From assembly GCA_040752975.1 (NCBI GenBank), contig JBFMHF010000001.1:62001-126000 (forward strand): a DNA stretch of 64,000 nt, given 5' to 3'. Origin of the DNA: JADLDB01 sp040752975. GTDB lineage: Bacteria; Myxococcota; Myxococcia; Myxococcales; Myxococcaceae. This document shows positions 7,606 through 15,604 of this stretch, in pieces. The notes below the pieces were generated by a model. The model was given only the letters and a program-made list of their open reading frames with translations. It did no database searches and was not told the DNA's origin. A program made the position numbers and the translations under genes. Within the stretch, counting starts at the first letter, position 1. Each line of letters begins with the position of its first letter.

Positions 7606-8907
7606 ATGCGTGCGTTTCTCCTCGTCCTCCTGGTCGTCTGCTCGACCTGCGAGGAGCCCCAGAAGGCCGAGCAGCGGGTGAAGGTGCAGACGGCCAGCGC
7701 GTTGCTCGCGGAGGGCCGGGCCGAGGTCGCGAAGGGTCGGCCGGAGAAGGCCATTCCGCTCTTCAAGCAGGCGATCTCTCAGCAGCCCGACGACATCAGC
7801 CTGTACCTCAACCTCGCGGAGGCCTACCGGGCGGCGGGCAATGAGACGGGCGCCGCCCTCACGCTGAAGCAGGCCGAGCAGGTGGGCGGCTCGGATCCCA
7901 GCCTCAAGCGGGCGCGCGCGGATCTGTTCCTCAAGATGCACCAGGTGAACAGCGCGATCACCGAGCTCATCGCGCTGCGTGATCTCGAGCTGCTCACCGA
8001 CGCCGAGGTGCTCGATCTCACGCGCCTTTTGGCGCACGCCGGGCGCATCGACGAGGCCTTCAAGACGCTGGAGAAGATCCAGCTGCGATCTCCCGATGAT
8101 CCGGAGGCGAAGGTGGTGGAGGCCGAGGTGCTGCTGGCCCGCGGCGACGAGCTGCTGGCCGCGAAGCTGATGGATCGGCTGCTCCAGGAGAACCCCACGC
8201 TGGCGAGCGCCCACGTGCTGCGCGCCAGGTACTTCTTCGCCAACGCGCAGCCAGAGCTGGCGCTGCAGGATCTCGACATGCTGGCGGGGGACGACGCGAA
8301 GACGGTGCCGGTGGTGGCGCTGCGCGCACGGGTGCTGAACGAGCTGGGGCGCAATGAAGACGCCGCGACGCTGCTCCAGAAGGTGATCAGCGAGCGGCCG
8401 AAGGACCCCGAGCTCCTCGCGCTGCAGGCCGAGACGAAGCTCCTGCAGGGCGAGAGCGGGGAGGCGCTGTTGCTGGTGGACCAGGTGCTGGCGGATCAGC
8501 CGAAGTGGGCGCGCGCCCTGTACGTGCGGGGGCGGGCGATGGAAGAGCAGCAGAACCAGGCGCAGGCGGCGCTGGATTACGAGGCGGCGCTGAAGACGGA
8601 TCCGAACTTCGCGCCCGCGCTCTCCCGCCTTTGGCGGATCTACGACGCGCGGAAGCAGAAGGCCGACGCGATGAACGCGCTCGAGCGGCTCTTCTTTCTG
8701 AACGAGATCAGCGCGGAAGAGAAGGTGGCGCTGGCGCAGCACTATGCGGACACGTGGGCCAACGTCGATCGCGGCATGAAACTCATCGACGAGGCGCTTC
8801 GACGCGACCCGAAGAACGCGGAGTACCTGAAGATCAAGAAGCAGTTGAAGGGCGGGAGCTCCGGGAAGAAGAAGGGGCCCGGGGTGATCATCATGAAGCA
8901 CCGCTGA
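7606..8907 (+). CDS. TPR repeat protein, probably exported
   Basis: This is a 433-residue protein with an N-terminal hydrophobic segment (M-R-A-F-L-L-V-L-L-V-V-C) and then tandem 34-residue tetratricopeptide repeats from about residue 30 to 420, e.g. A-x-x-L-x-x-x-G-x-x-x-x-A patterns at regular spacing. TPR solenoids are protein-protein scaffolds. A lipobox is not convincing (V-V-C or C-S-T-C), so either a lipoprotein or a periplasmic protein is possible. The ATG at 7606 gives the signal segment; the longer upstream frame overlaps the divergent hypothetical gene. The C-terminus is Lys/Gly-rich. Confidence 0.75.
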   Translation: MRAFLLVLLVVCSTCEEPQKAEQRVKVQTASALLAEGRAEVAKGRPEKAIPLFKQAISQQPDDISLYLNLAEAYRAAGNETGAALTLKQAEQVGGSDPSLKRARADLFLKMHQVNSAITELIALRDLELLTDAEVLDLTRLLAHAGRIDEAFKTLEKIQLRSPDDPEAKVVEAEVLLARGDELLAAKLMDRLLQENPTLASAHVLRARYFFANAQPELALQDLDMLAGDDAKTVPVVALRARVLNELGRNEDAATLLQKVISERPKDPELLALQAETKLLQGESGEALLLVDQVLADQPKWARALYVRGRAMEEQQNQAQAALDYEAALKTDPNFAPALSRLWRIYDARKQKADAMNALERLFFLNEISAEEKVALAQHYADTWANVDRGMKLIDEALRRDPKNAEYLKIKKQLKGGSSGKKKGPGVIIMKHR

Positions 8908-8913
8908 GCCCGC

Positions 8914-9435
8914 TCAACAGTCGCAGGACGCGCCGACGTTGGTCAGCACCACGCAGCGCTGCGGACACTCGCCGATCGGCTCGAAGCGCAGAAACCGCAC
9001 GGCGACGCAGGCCTTGTTCGGCACGTACGCAGGCGCTGACGGGCAGTTGTCGATGCCGGGCCATTGCTGGTTCAGCTGAAGGCCTCCGTCGAGCGCGACC
9101 CACCCTCCGACCAGCGCGCGGCAGGCGTCGTCGGCGCCGAACTGGGCCATGCCTCCATCGAACGGGGGCAGCGTCTCGCGGGTGACGCCCGCCAGCGCTT
9201 CGCCCCCGCGCGTCGGCCCGTACTTGACCTGGTCCAGCACGCTGAAGGCGAGGCCGCCGTCGTCGCGTATGCCCAGCCACTGCACCCCGCCGTCGCCGAC
9301 GAAGCGCTGGGGGCTGCAGGTGTCCTGGATCGCTTCCACCGTCACCTGACACAGGTACCCGGGGAGATCATCGTCGACCGTCGGGCAGGCGGCGGCGAGG
9401 AGCAGCAGGCCAGGGAGGAGGGCAGGGCGCGTCAC
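8914..9435 (-). CDS. Putative lipoprotein, unknown function
   Basis: The frame gives 173 residues from GTG 9435, with the N-terminus V-T-R-P-A-L-L-P-G-L-L-L-L-A-A-A-C; Cys17 fits a lipobox. The rest is Cys-rich (about ten cysteines) with Asp/Gly-rich turns and no domain I recognise. A longer version from ATG 9486 would run into the tRNA gene end and place the hydrophobic segment internally, so the GTG start is preferred, although no strong ribosome binding site precedes it. It is convergent with the TPR gene (6-bp gap). Confidence 0.55.
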   Translation of the reverse strand: MTRPALLPGLLLLAAACPTVDDDLPGYLCQVTVEAIQDTCSPQRFVGDGGVQWLGIRDDGGLAFSVLDQVKYGPTRGGEALAGVTRETLPPFDGGMAQFGADDACRALVGGWVALDGGLQLNQQWPGIDNCPSAPAYVPNKACVAVRFLRFEPIGECPQRCVVLTNVGASCDC

Positions 9436-9485
9436 GAGGCAGTCCAGAAATACGAAGGGGAACCGGTCTTGCGACCGATTCCCCA

Positions 9486-9569
9486 TGCCCAGGAGAGGAC
9501 TCGAACCTCCACACTGTTGCCAGTACTAGACCCTGAATCTAGCGCGTCTACCAATTCCGCCACCTGGGC
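9486..9569 (-). tRNA. tRNA-Leu (CAG anticodon)
   Basis: On the minus strand the gene folds as a class II tRNA. The acceptor arms are GCCCAGG and CCTGGGC, the anticodon stem CTAGA/TCTAG encloses loop TTCAGGG with anticodon CAG, there is a variable arm, and the T-arm contains GGTTCGAGTCC. The length is 84 with an A discriminator, and CCA is not encoded. It would decode CUG, the dominant leucine codon in such GC-rich genomes. Confidence 0.95.
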
Positions 9570-9648
9570 GAAGCGGGCGGGCTTGTACGGAATGCCGCCG
9601 GGTGTGTCAACGACGGAAGGACCCCGAAAGCCTGACGAGACGTCGCGG

Positions 9649-11112
9649 TCAACGCTGAAAGCACGCCAGACGCGTCATGGTGTCGGAGCACATCGCGTAC
9701 GGACCGGTCGTGAAGAGGTACCACTGGGACGTCCAGTCGAAGGCGCGACCGCGACGGGGATTGCTGCTGCTCGAGAGCCAGTCTCCGCAGTTGAACATTG
9801 TCGAGCCCACCCAGAAGTAGGTGGCTGTGGAGTTGCTGAAAGGTGCGTCGAGTTCAATCGCCGGGGGGCGGAATTCGCTGGGCCGAGGGATGACCACCAC
9901 TCCGTCTGAGCGCGCCCAGGGCCGTGGCGAGGTTCCGAGGCGATCAAAGGCATCCTGGGCCGATGTCGAGAGGAAGGCGACGAAGGTCCCCGCGTCCGAG
10001 CCAGTCCTGGCCGCACCTTCCGCCGCACAGAGGGCATCCGCGGCCGGAACTCCGCCGTCCACCCGCCAGGCCGCGGTGGTGACGAAGACGAGGTTGGTCG
10101 GCTGCGACCGGTCGACCTGCACCGGCACGGAGCGATCCGTCCCGAAGCAGGCGAGGCGGTAGAAGCCGTTGCAGAGGTTGAGGGGCGGGCTGGAGAACCA
10201 GGCGCTTCCGCCAAAGGTCGCGGACCCTACCGACAGGGCATAGGAATATGTTGGCGACGTGTAACCGCTGCATGTGCTCCCAACTCCTCCGCTCGGCGTC
10301 AGCCCCGAGGCGATGTCGGCGTTCGTGGTCACCGAGCCGTTGAACTCGTTGCGACTGACTGGGTAGAGCGGAGAGGCGAGTTCCGAGCCGGCCGTCAGCC
10401 GGTCGAAGACGGGTTTTCCGTCGACGCGGATCCACCCGCGGGCACGGCTCAGGGGGCCGAGCGGGTCGTAGGAGTTCGTGGCGAGGAGCGCGATGAAATT
10501 GCCAGGCAGGCCCGCATCGGCGGCGTGGAAGGCGCAGAGGCTGTTGGCATGGGCGATGGGATCGACTCCGGGACCACCGTCAGGAAGGAGCGCGAACCCG
10601 CCCACCTGGTGAGAAGTCGAGGTGACGAAGACGAGATTGGGTCGATCGAAGTACGCCTCGACGGTGGCGTCGGCGGTCACCGTGAGCTCACAGGCGCCGT
10701 GTACTGGCGCGGAGCACCCCCTGAAACCGACCAGCACTGCCCAGTTCCCGGGCTTGCCGCGGAAGGTGAGCTGAGTTCCCGCGTCGAAGCTGAAGACGCA
10801 CGGCGCGTTCCCATCGCAGAGGAGTCCACCGTCCATCCAGAGGATCTCCCCCGTGATGCCCCCGTCGGGGACGACTTTGAACGTGATCTGCGGGGTCCCA
10901 GGGCCCGCGTCGGGAACTCCCGAGTCCTGCCCTGCGTCCGGCTCGCCACCACCGCCGGTCCCGCCGCCACCTCCCCCTTGTCCCGCGTCGAGGACGGGGC
11001 ATCCTTCTGGCGTGGGCTGTTGCCGACAGAATTCCTCTTCAGCTCCGAGCCAGTCGATGCACCCGGCGAGGCCGGCCGCTGCGATCACAAGGACGACGCC
11101 GCGGCGCATCAC
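9649..11112 (-). CDS. Lipoprotein with two tandem endostatin-like (DUF1554-type) domains
   Basis: The 487-residue protein has a lipobox (G-L-A-G-C, Cys18), then a Gly/Asp-Ala-Gly-rich spacer (about 40-75), a short beta region (about 76-155), and two related domains. Each begins L-V-F-V-T (about 158 and 338) and carries an A-x-x-L-C-A motif followed by a G-x-F-x-A-x-L-x-T/S segment. This pattern is typical of the C-type-lectin-like DUF1554/endostatin-like fold of bacterial surface proteins. Ligand unknown. ATG 11112 overlaps the stop of the upstream gene by 4 bases (ATGA), so the two are co-translated. Confidence 0.7.
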   Translation of the reverse strand: MMRRGVVLVIAAAGLAGCIDWLGAEEEFCRQQPTPEGCPVLDAGQGGGGGGTGGGGEPDAGQDSGVPDAGPGTPQITFKVVPDGGITGEILWMDGGLLCDGNAPCVFSFDAGTQLTFRGKPGNWAVLVGFRGCSAPVHGACELTVTADATVEAYFDRPNLVFVTSTSHQVGGFALLPDGGPGVDPIAHANSLCAFHAADAGLPGNFIALLATNSYDPLGPLSRARGWIRVDGKPVFDRLTAGSELASPLYPVSRNEFNGSVTTNADIASGLTPSGGVGSTCSGYTSPTYSYALSVGSATFGGSAWFSSPPLNLCNGFYRLACFGTDRSVPVQVDRSQPTNLVFVTTAAWRVDGGVPAADALCAAEGAARTGSDAGTFVAFLSTSAQDAFDRLGTSPRPWARSDGVVVIPRPSEFRPPAIELDAPFSNSTATYFWVGSTMFNCGDWLSSSSNPRRGRAFDWTSQWYLFTTGPYAMCSDTMTRLACFQR

Positions 11113-11912
11113 GGAAACCTCCCGGTCAGCACGAAGCCGTTGAGGGTTGGCGCGAGCGCGACGGGAGGCCCTTCCACGGTGTCCTGCCCCAGCACGAGGA
11201 GCAGCACGGTGCCGACGGCCGCGGCGCCGGCGACGCCGAACAGGACGTAGCTGATCGCCTCTTGCGTCTTTCCGGACGAGGTGGCGCTCTGCACCTCGGT
11301 GAGGGAGTCATAGCCGGTGCCGCTGCGCACGCCCGACTCGATGCCGCGGGCGCTCACCTGGAGGCCGATGCCGACGCCGGCGGCGACCACGCCGATGGAT
11401 GCAGGGATCCACCAGAAGCGCTTGAGGCCGGGGGTCACCTTCGCCTTGACGGACACGCGACCCTGGAGGTGCGGCGCCATGGCCTCTGCCAGCGCCCGGG
11501 CCAACGGCTTCATTTCGGCGAGCGCATCGTCCACCGAGGACACCACCGCGGACTTCGCGGCCAGTTGACTGCCGGTGTTGCTCAGCACGCGGAGGTTGAG
11601 GACCAGACTGGATCCCGACTTGCCGATGCTGCCGCTGATGATGCCGTCGGCGTCGAGGGCCTGGGCGATCTCGGCGCTGCAGTTGGACTCCGCGCACCCC
11701 ATGAGCTGCTTCTGCCGCTCGAGGCCGAGCGCCTGCGCGACGTCGCTCTTCCGGCGGACGGTGATCCCAAACTCCGAGAGCTCCGCGAAGAGGACATCGT
11801 TCCAGAGGGTGATCTGTTTCTCATCGACGTCGGCGGCGACCCAACCGCCTTCCAGCAGCGTCACCGGCCGAGGGGCCTCGGCGAGGGCGAGCAACAGCGC
11901 GACGGAGAGCAT
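11109..11912 (-). CDS. Membrane protein with FlgO/CsgG-like N-terminal sensor region
   Basis: This 267-residue protein has a short signal (M-L-S-V-A-L-L-L-A-L-A-E-A), then an N-terminal alpha/beta region ending in G-C-A-E-S-N-C-S-A-E-I and D-G-I-I-S-G-S-I-G. That arrangement recurs in myxobacterial envelope proteins, and a relative lies at 24128-25291. Two hydrophobic segments follow (about 165-186 and 218-241), then a short tail. Its function is unknown. It is translationally coupled to the lectin-like lipoprotein downstream. Confidence 0.6.
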   Translation of the reverse strand: MLSVALLLALAEAPRPVTLLEGGWVAADVDEKQITLWNDVLFAELSEFGITVRRKSDVAQALGLERQKQLMGCAESNCSAEIAQALDADGIISGSIGKSGSSLVLNLRVLSNTGSQLAAKSAVVSSVDDALAEMKPLARALAEAMAPHLQGRVSVKAKVTPGLKRFWWIPASIGVVAAGVGIGLQVSARGIESGVRSGTGYDSLTEVQSATSSGKTQEAISYVLFGVAGAAAVGTVLLLVLGQDTVEGPPVALAPTLNGFVLTGRFP

Positions 11913-11997
11913 AGGAGCGCAAAGCGTAGCGCGGACGGGTCGACGCGGAATGAGGGAAATCCCCCGCGGACGGTCCCCGGTCTGGACGAAGAGCGGC

Positions 11998-12381
11998 TCA
12001 CGCGAACTTCGGCGGCGGCCACTTCCCCTCGGCCTCGAGCGCCTTCCGCACGTCCGGGTTCTCGTCCATGAACGCCTTGAGCGACTCCTCGGTGATCCAC
12101 ACGTCGAGCTCTTCGCCGTCCACCTTCGCCTGGCACGCCAGCCGGGAGTTGGCCCTCACGTCGAAGGCCTGATCGAGGCGGTCGAGCTCCATGTCGTCCT
12201 GCTCGGGCAGCGACTCGAGGCCCTTCTTCACCCACACGTGGCACGTCGAGCACGCGCACACGCCACCACACGAGTGGCCCACCTGCGCGCCGCACTGCTC
12301 GGCGGCCTCGAGGATCGTCGTGCCCTCCGGCACCTCCACCGAGAGCTCCTGCAGCGGGCTACGGAAGACGATCCGGGGCAT
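11998..12381 (-). CDS. fdx: ISC-type 2Fe-2S ferredoxin
   Basis: The 127-residue protein has the ferredoxin cysteine pattern C38-x5-C44-x2-C47-x34-C82 and the typical E-G-T-T-I-L-E-A-A motif (19-27). It supplies electrons to IscS/IscU-based cluster assembly in the cytoplasm. A C-terminal extension of about 20 residues (E-E-S-L-K-A-F-M-D onward) is acidic and helical, longer than in E. coli Fdx (111 residues). The ATG at 12381 lies inside hscA (23-base overlap). It is the last gene of the isc operon. Confidence 0.9.
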   Translation of the reverse strand: MPRIVFRSPLQELSVEVPEGTTILEAAEQCGAQVGHSCGGVCACSTCHVWVKKGLESLPEQDDMELDRLDQAFDVRANSRLACQAKVDGEELDVWITEESLKAFMDENPDVRKALEAEGKWPPPKFA

Positions 12382-14230
12382 GGGCCTCGAACTCCTCCAT
12401 GCGGTGGCCGACCGCGGCCTTCCCGATGGCGCGGTTCATGATCTTCTCGACGAAGGGCCGCGCGAGCGTGTCCGTCTCGTGGATCGCGCTCTTGAGCTGC
12501 TCGTGGTCCTTCGTGGTGGCCAGGAGCGTCTCCAGCGCCGACAGCGAGGCCTCCAGTGCGCGGCGCTCCTCCATGGACAAGAGGTCGCCGTTCTCCTTCA
12601 GCTGCTTGGCGGCGTCCATCAGCATCCGTCGGGCTTCGACCTGCTGCTCGATCAGCAGGCGGTTCTTCACGTCCTCCTCGGCGTGATCGATCGAGTCGAG
12701 CAGCATCTGCTCGATCTCCTCATCGGTGAGGCCGTGCGTGGGCTTCACGGTGATCTGCTGCTCCACGCCCGTCGACAGCTCCTTCGCCGACACGGAGAGG
12801 ATCCCGTCCGCGTCGACCTTGAAGGTCACCTGTACGCGGCCCATTCCCGCGGCCAGGGGAGGGATCCCCGACAGCCGGAACTTCGCCAGCGAGCGGCAGT
12901 CCTTCACCAGCTCGCGCTCGCCCTGCACCACGTGGATGTCCATCGCCGTCTGGCCGTCCTGGAACGTGGTGAAGATCTGCGCCTGCGCGGTGGGGATCGC
13001 GGAGTTTCGCGTGACGATCTTCTCCGCGATGCCCCCCATCGTCTCGAGCCCCAGCGACAGGGGGATCACGTCGAGCAACAACACCTCGTCCTTGCGCGCC
13101 TCGTTCGTCAGCAGATCCGCCTGCACCGCCGCGCCCAGCGCCACCACCTGATCGGGATCGATGTCGTGGAGCGCTTCCTGCCCGAACAGCTCCGCGACGT
13201 ACCGCCGCACCGCCGGCACCCGTGTCGAGCCGCCCACCAGCACCACGCCCTTCACGTCGGCCGGCGTCACCCCCGCGTCTTTGAGCGCGCGCTTCACCGC
13301 GAGACCGGTCTTCTTGAGCAGCGCGTCGATCCACTGCTCGAAGTCCTCGCGCCGGACAGGGAAGGGGACGCCCTCGAAGACGAGCTCGGTGGAGTCCACC
13401 TCGGTGAGCCGCTCCTTCGCCGCGCGCGCCGCCTGGAGAAGGGTGGCGATCTGCGAGGGCGTGAGCTCCGTGAGGCCTCGCGCCTCCATCAGCTTCTGGA
13501 CGATCGCCCGATCGAAGTCGTCGCCGCCCAGCGCCGAGTCGCCGCCCACCGCCTTCACCTGGAAGACGCCGTCCACCAGCTCGAGGATGGAGATGTCCAA
13601 CGTCCCGCCCCCGAGATCGTAGACGGCGTAGAGGCCCTGCGCGCCCTTGTCGAGCCCGTACGCAAGCGCCGCGGCGGTGGGCTCGTTGAGCAGCCGCAGC
13701 ACCTCGAGCCCCGCCAGCCGCCCCGCGTCCTTCGTCGCCTGCCGCTGCGCGTCGTCGAAGTACGCCGGCACGGTGATCACCGCCTGCTCGACCTTCGTGG
13801 CGAAGTACGACTCCGCGCGGCGCTTGAGCTGCCGGAGGATCTCTCCGGACACCTCGATCGGCGTCACCGGCTGCCCGCCCGCCACCTGGAAGCGGACGAT
13901 CCCGGAGGTCCCGGGGACGAAGTGGTACGCGCCCAGCTTCTTCGTCTCCACGTCGCCGAGGGACTTCCCCATGAAGCGCTTCACCGACTTGATCACGTCG
14001 GTGGGATGCGCCGCCAGTTGCTCCACGGCCGGGCGGCCGACGATCACGCCGCCGTTCTGGTGGTAGTGCACGACGGAGGGCAGGAGCAGCGAATCCCCCA
14101 CGTCCACCGGCACGCAGCGCGGCTTCCCGTTCACCACGGCAGCCACGAGCGAGTTGGTGGTCCCCAGGTCGATGCCCACCACCTGGCCCTTCGGCTTCAG
14201 CGGATCATGGATCTGCAGGTAGCCCTTCAC
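12359..14230 (-). CDS. hscA: Fe-S assembly Hsp70 chaperone HscA
   Basis: The 623-residue Hsp70 protein has the ATPase motifs G-I-D-L-G-T-T-N-S (19-27), a central D-L-G-G-G-T-L-D-I-S and V-G-G-S-T-R-V-P, then a substrate-binding domain and helical lid. With HscB it drives cluster transfer from IscU, binding the LPPVK motif of IscU. Length matches HscA (616 in E. coli) better than DnaK (638), and it lacks the glycine/charged DnaK C-terminus. The start is GTG 14230, overlapping the hscB stop (GTGA). The frame is open further upstream but that part is antiparallel to nothing conserved and overlaps hscB, so it is rejected. Confidence 0.92.
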   Translation of the reverse strand: MKGYLQIHDPLKPKGQVVGIDLGTTNSLVAAVVNGKPRCVPVDVGDSLLLPSVVHYHQNGGVIVGRPAVEQLAAHPTDVIKSVKRFMGKSLGDVETKKLGAYHFVPGTSGIVRFQVAGGQPVTPIEVSGEILRQLKRRAESYFATKVEQAVITVPAYFDDAQRQATKDAGRLAGLEVLRLLNEPTAAALAYGLDKGAQGLYAVYDLGGGTLDISILELVDGVFQVKAVGGDSALGGDDFDRAIVQKLMEARGLTELTPSQIATLLQAARAAKERLTEVDSTELVFEGVPFPVRREDFEQWIDALLKKTGLAVKRALKDAGVTPADVKGVVLVGGSTRVPAVRRYVAELFGQEALHDIDPDQVVALGAAVQADLLTNEARKDEVLLLDVIPLSLGLETMGGIAEKIVTRNSAIPTAQAQIFTTFQDGQTAMDIHVVQGERELVKDCRSLAKFRLSGIPPLAAGMGRVQVTFKVDADGILSVSAKELSTGVEQQITVKPTHGLTDEEIEQMLLDSIDHAEEDVKNRLLIEQQVEARRMLMDAAKQLKENGDLLSMEERRALEASLSALETLLATTKDHEQLKSAIHETDTLARPFVEKIMNRAIGKAAVGHRMEEFEAHAPDRLP

Positions 14231-14748
14231 GACAAGAGCTCCTCTTCGAACGCGTCGACCTCTTCGAGGAAGCGCGCGTAGTAGCGCAGCCGCCCGAGCG
14301 CCTGGGTCGCGGCCGGCACGTCGTCCTTCTCGAGGGCGGCCTTCGCCTGGGCGAGCTGCGCGTCGCGGGCGGTGCGGATCTCGGCGGCCATCGCGTGGGC
14401 CCCGTCGAGATCGCGCTTCGCCTTCACGCCCTCGAGCGCCTCGCGCCGTTCCATGATCTCCTCGAGGAAGTCCATCGGCATCTGCAGCTTCGCCGCGGCC
14501 TGCTCGCTCTCGAGGTCCACGCCCTTGAGCCTCAACAGGTACAGCGCGCGCCGCACCGGGTCCTTCAGGATCTTCACGCCTTCGTTGAGCGAGGCGGTCT
14601 TCTCCGCGGCGACTCTTCGCGCGTGGGCGTCTGCGCCGACCAGGCGATCCGGGTGCACCTCGAGGGACAGCTCCCGGAAGCGCTGCTCGAGCGCCTTCAC
14701 GTCGAGATCCACTGTCCTGGGGAAGCCGTACAGCTCGAAGTAGTCCAT
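14227..14748 (-). CDS. hscB: Fe-S assembly J-domain co-chaperone HscB
   Basis: This 173-residue protein has an N-terminal J domain (1-75; M-D-Y-F-E-L-Y-G) with the HPD motif at 32-34 and a C-terminal three-helix IscU-binding domain (about 95-173), the size and layout of E. coli HscB (171). It presents IscU to HscA and stimulates its ATPase. It starts 20 bases after iscA ends, and its stop overlaps the hscA start by 4 bases. Confidence 0.92.
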   Translation of the reverse strand: MDYFELYGFPRTVDLDVKALEQRFRELSLEVHPDRLVGADAHARRVAAEKTASLNEGVKILKDPVRRALYLLRLKGVDLESEQAAAKLQMPMDFLEEIMERREALEGVKAKRDLDGAHAMAAEIRTARDAQLAQAKAALEKDDVPAATQALGRLRYYARFLEEVDAFEEELLS

Positions 14749-14768
14749 GACCGCGCCTTGCCTTCACG

Positions 14769-15161
14769 TCAGACGGTGAAGGACTCGCCGCAGCCGCACG
14801 CAGCCTTCTCGTTCGGGTTCCGCAGCTTGAAGCCCGACGCCAGCAGTCCTTCCTCGTACACGAGCTCCGTGCCCATCAGGTACAGGTAGCTCTTCGGATC
14901 CACGAAGACGCGCACGCCTTCGCGCTCGAACACCTTGTCCCGCTCCTTCGCCTTCTCCGCCCACTCCATGTGGTAGGCGAGGCCCGAGCAACCGCCACCC
15001 TTCACCGCGATCCGCAGGCCCGCCTCGGGCGTGTTGCGCTCGGACAACAGGCGCTTCAAGCGCTGCACCGCGGAGTCGGACAGGCCGATGCCCTTCAGGG
15101 TGGGCTTACCGACGACAGGAGGCGCCGCCGGCGTTTGGGTGGAGATCGTCTCGGTCATCAT
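14769..15161 (-). CDS. iscA: A-type Fe-S carrier IscA
   Basis: The 130-residue protein has the three conserved cluster-binding cysteines: Cys58 in G-G-G-C-S-G-L, and Cys122 and Cys124 in C-G-C-G-E-S-F. A roughly 20-residue N-terminal extension rich in Thr/Pro precedes the core, so it is longer than E. coli IscA (107). It is an intermediate carrier passing clusters to apo-proteins. The start ATG shares one base with the iscU stop (TGATG); a second ATG follows directly. Confidence 0.9.
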   Translation of the reverse strand: MMTETISTQTPAAPPVVGKPTLKGIGLSDSAVQRLKRLLSERNTPEAGLRIAVKGGGCSGLAYHMEWAEKAKERDKVFEREGVRVFVDPKSYLYLMGTELVYEEGLLASGFKLRNPNEKAACGCGESFTV

Positions 15162-15586
15162 CACGTCCCCGTCGTGGCGTCCTGCGCCGGCGCCGCGCCC
15201 AACCGCTTCGCCCGCTTCTCCTGGAAGTCCTTGATCGCCGCCTTGATCGCGTCCTCGGCCAGCACGCTGCAGTGGATCTTCACCGGGGGCAGCGACAGCT
15301 CCTTCGCGATCTCCTTGTTGGTGATCTTCTGGGCGTCTTCGATCGACTTGCCCTTGACCCACTCGGTGACGAGCGAGGACGAGGCGATCGCCGAGCCGCA
15401 GCCGAAGGTCTTGAACTTCGCGTCCTGGATGGTGCCGTCGTCGGTGATCTTGAGCTGCAGCCGCATCACGTCGCCGCAGGCGGGCGCGCCCACCAGCCCC
15501 GTGCCCACGTTCGGATCATCCTTGTCCAGGGTGCCGACGTTCCGGCTGTGCTCGAAGTGATCGATGACTTTGTCGGTGTACGCCAT
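15161..15586 (-). CDS. iscU: Fe-S cluster scaffold IscU
   Basis: The 141-residue scaffold protein has ligands Cys37, Asp39, Cys63 and Cys106, and the HscA-recognition motif L-P-P-V-K (99-103). Clusters are built on it with sulfur from IscS. The last 15 residues (A-Q-D-A-T-T-G-T end) extend beyond the E. coli protein. It lies 18 bases downstream of iscS. Confidence 0.95.
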   Translation of the reverse strand: MAYTDKVIDHFEHSRNVGTLDKDDPNVGTGLVGAPACGDVMRLQLKITDDGTIQDAKFKTFGCGSAIASSSLVTEWVKGKSIEDAQKITNKEIAKELSLPPVKIHCSVLAEDAIKAAIKDFQEKRAKRLGAAPAQDATTGT

Positions 15587-15604
15587 GGGATCCTCCAGAA
15601 GCCT

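Noticed and set aside
14231..14767. Upstream extension of the hscA frame
   Set aside because: It would overlap hscB entirely. The Hsp70 N-terminus begins right after GTG 14230.
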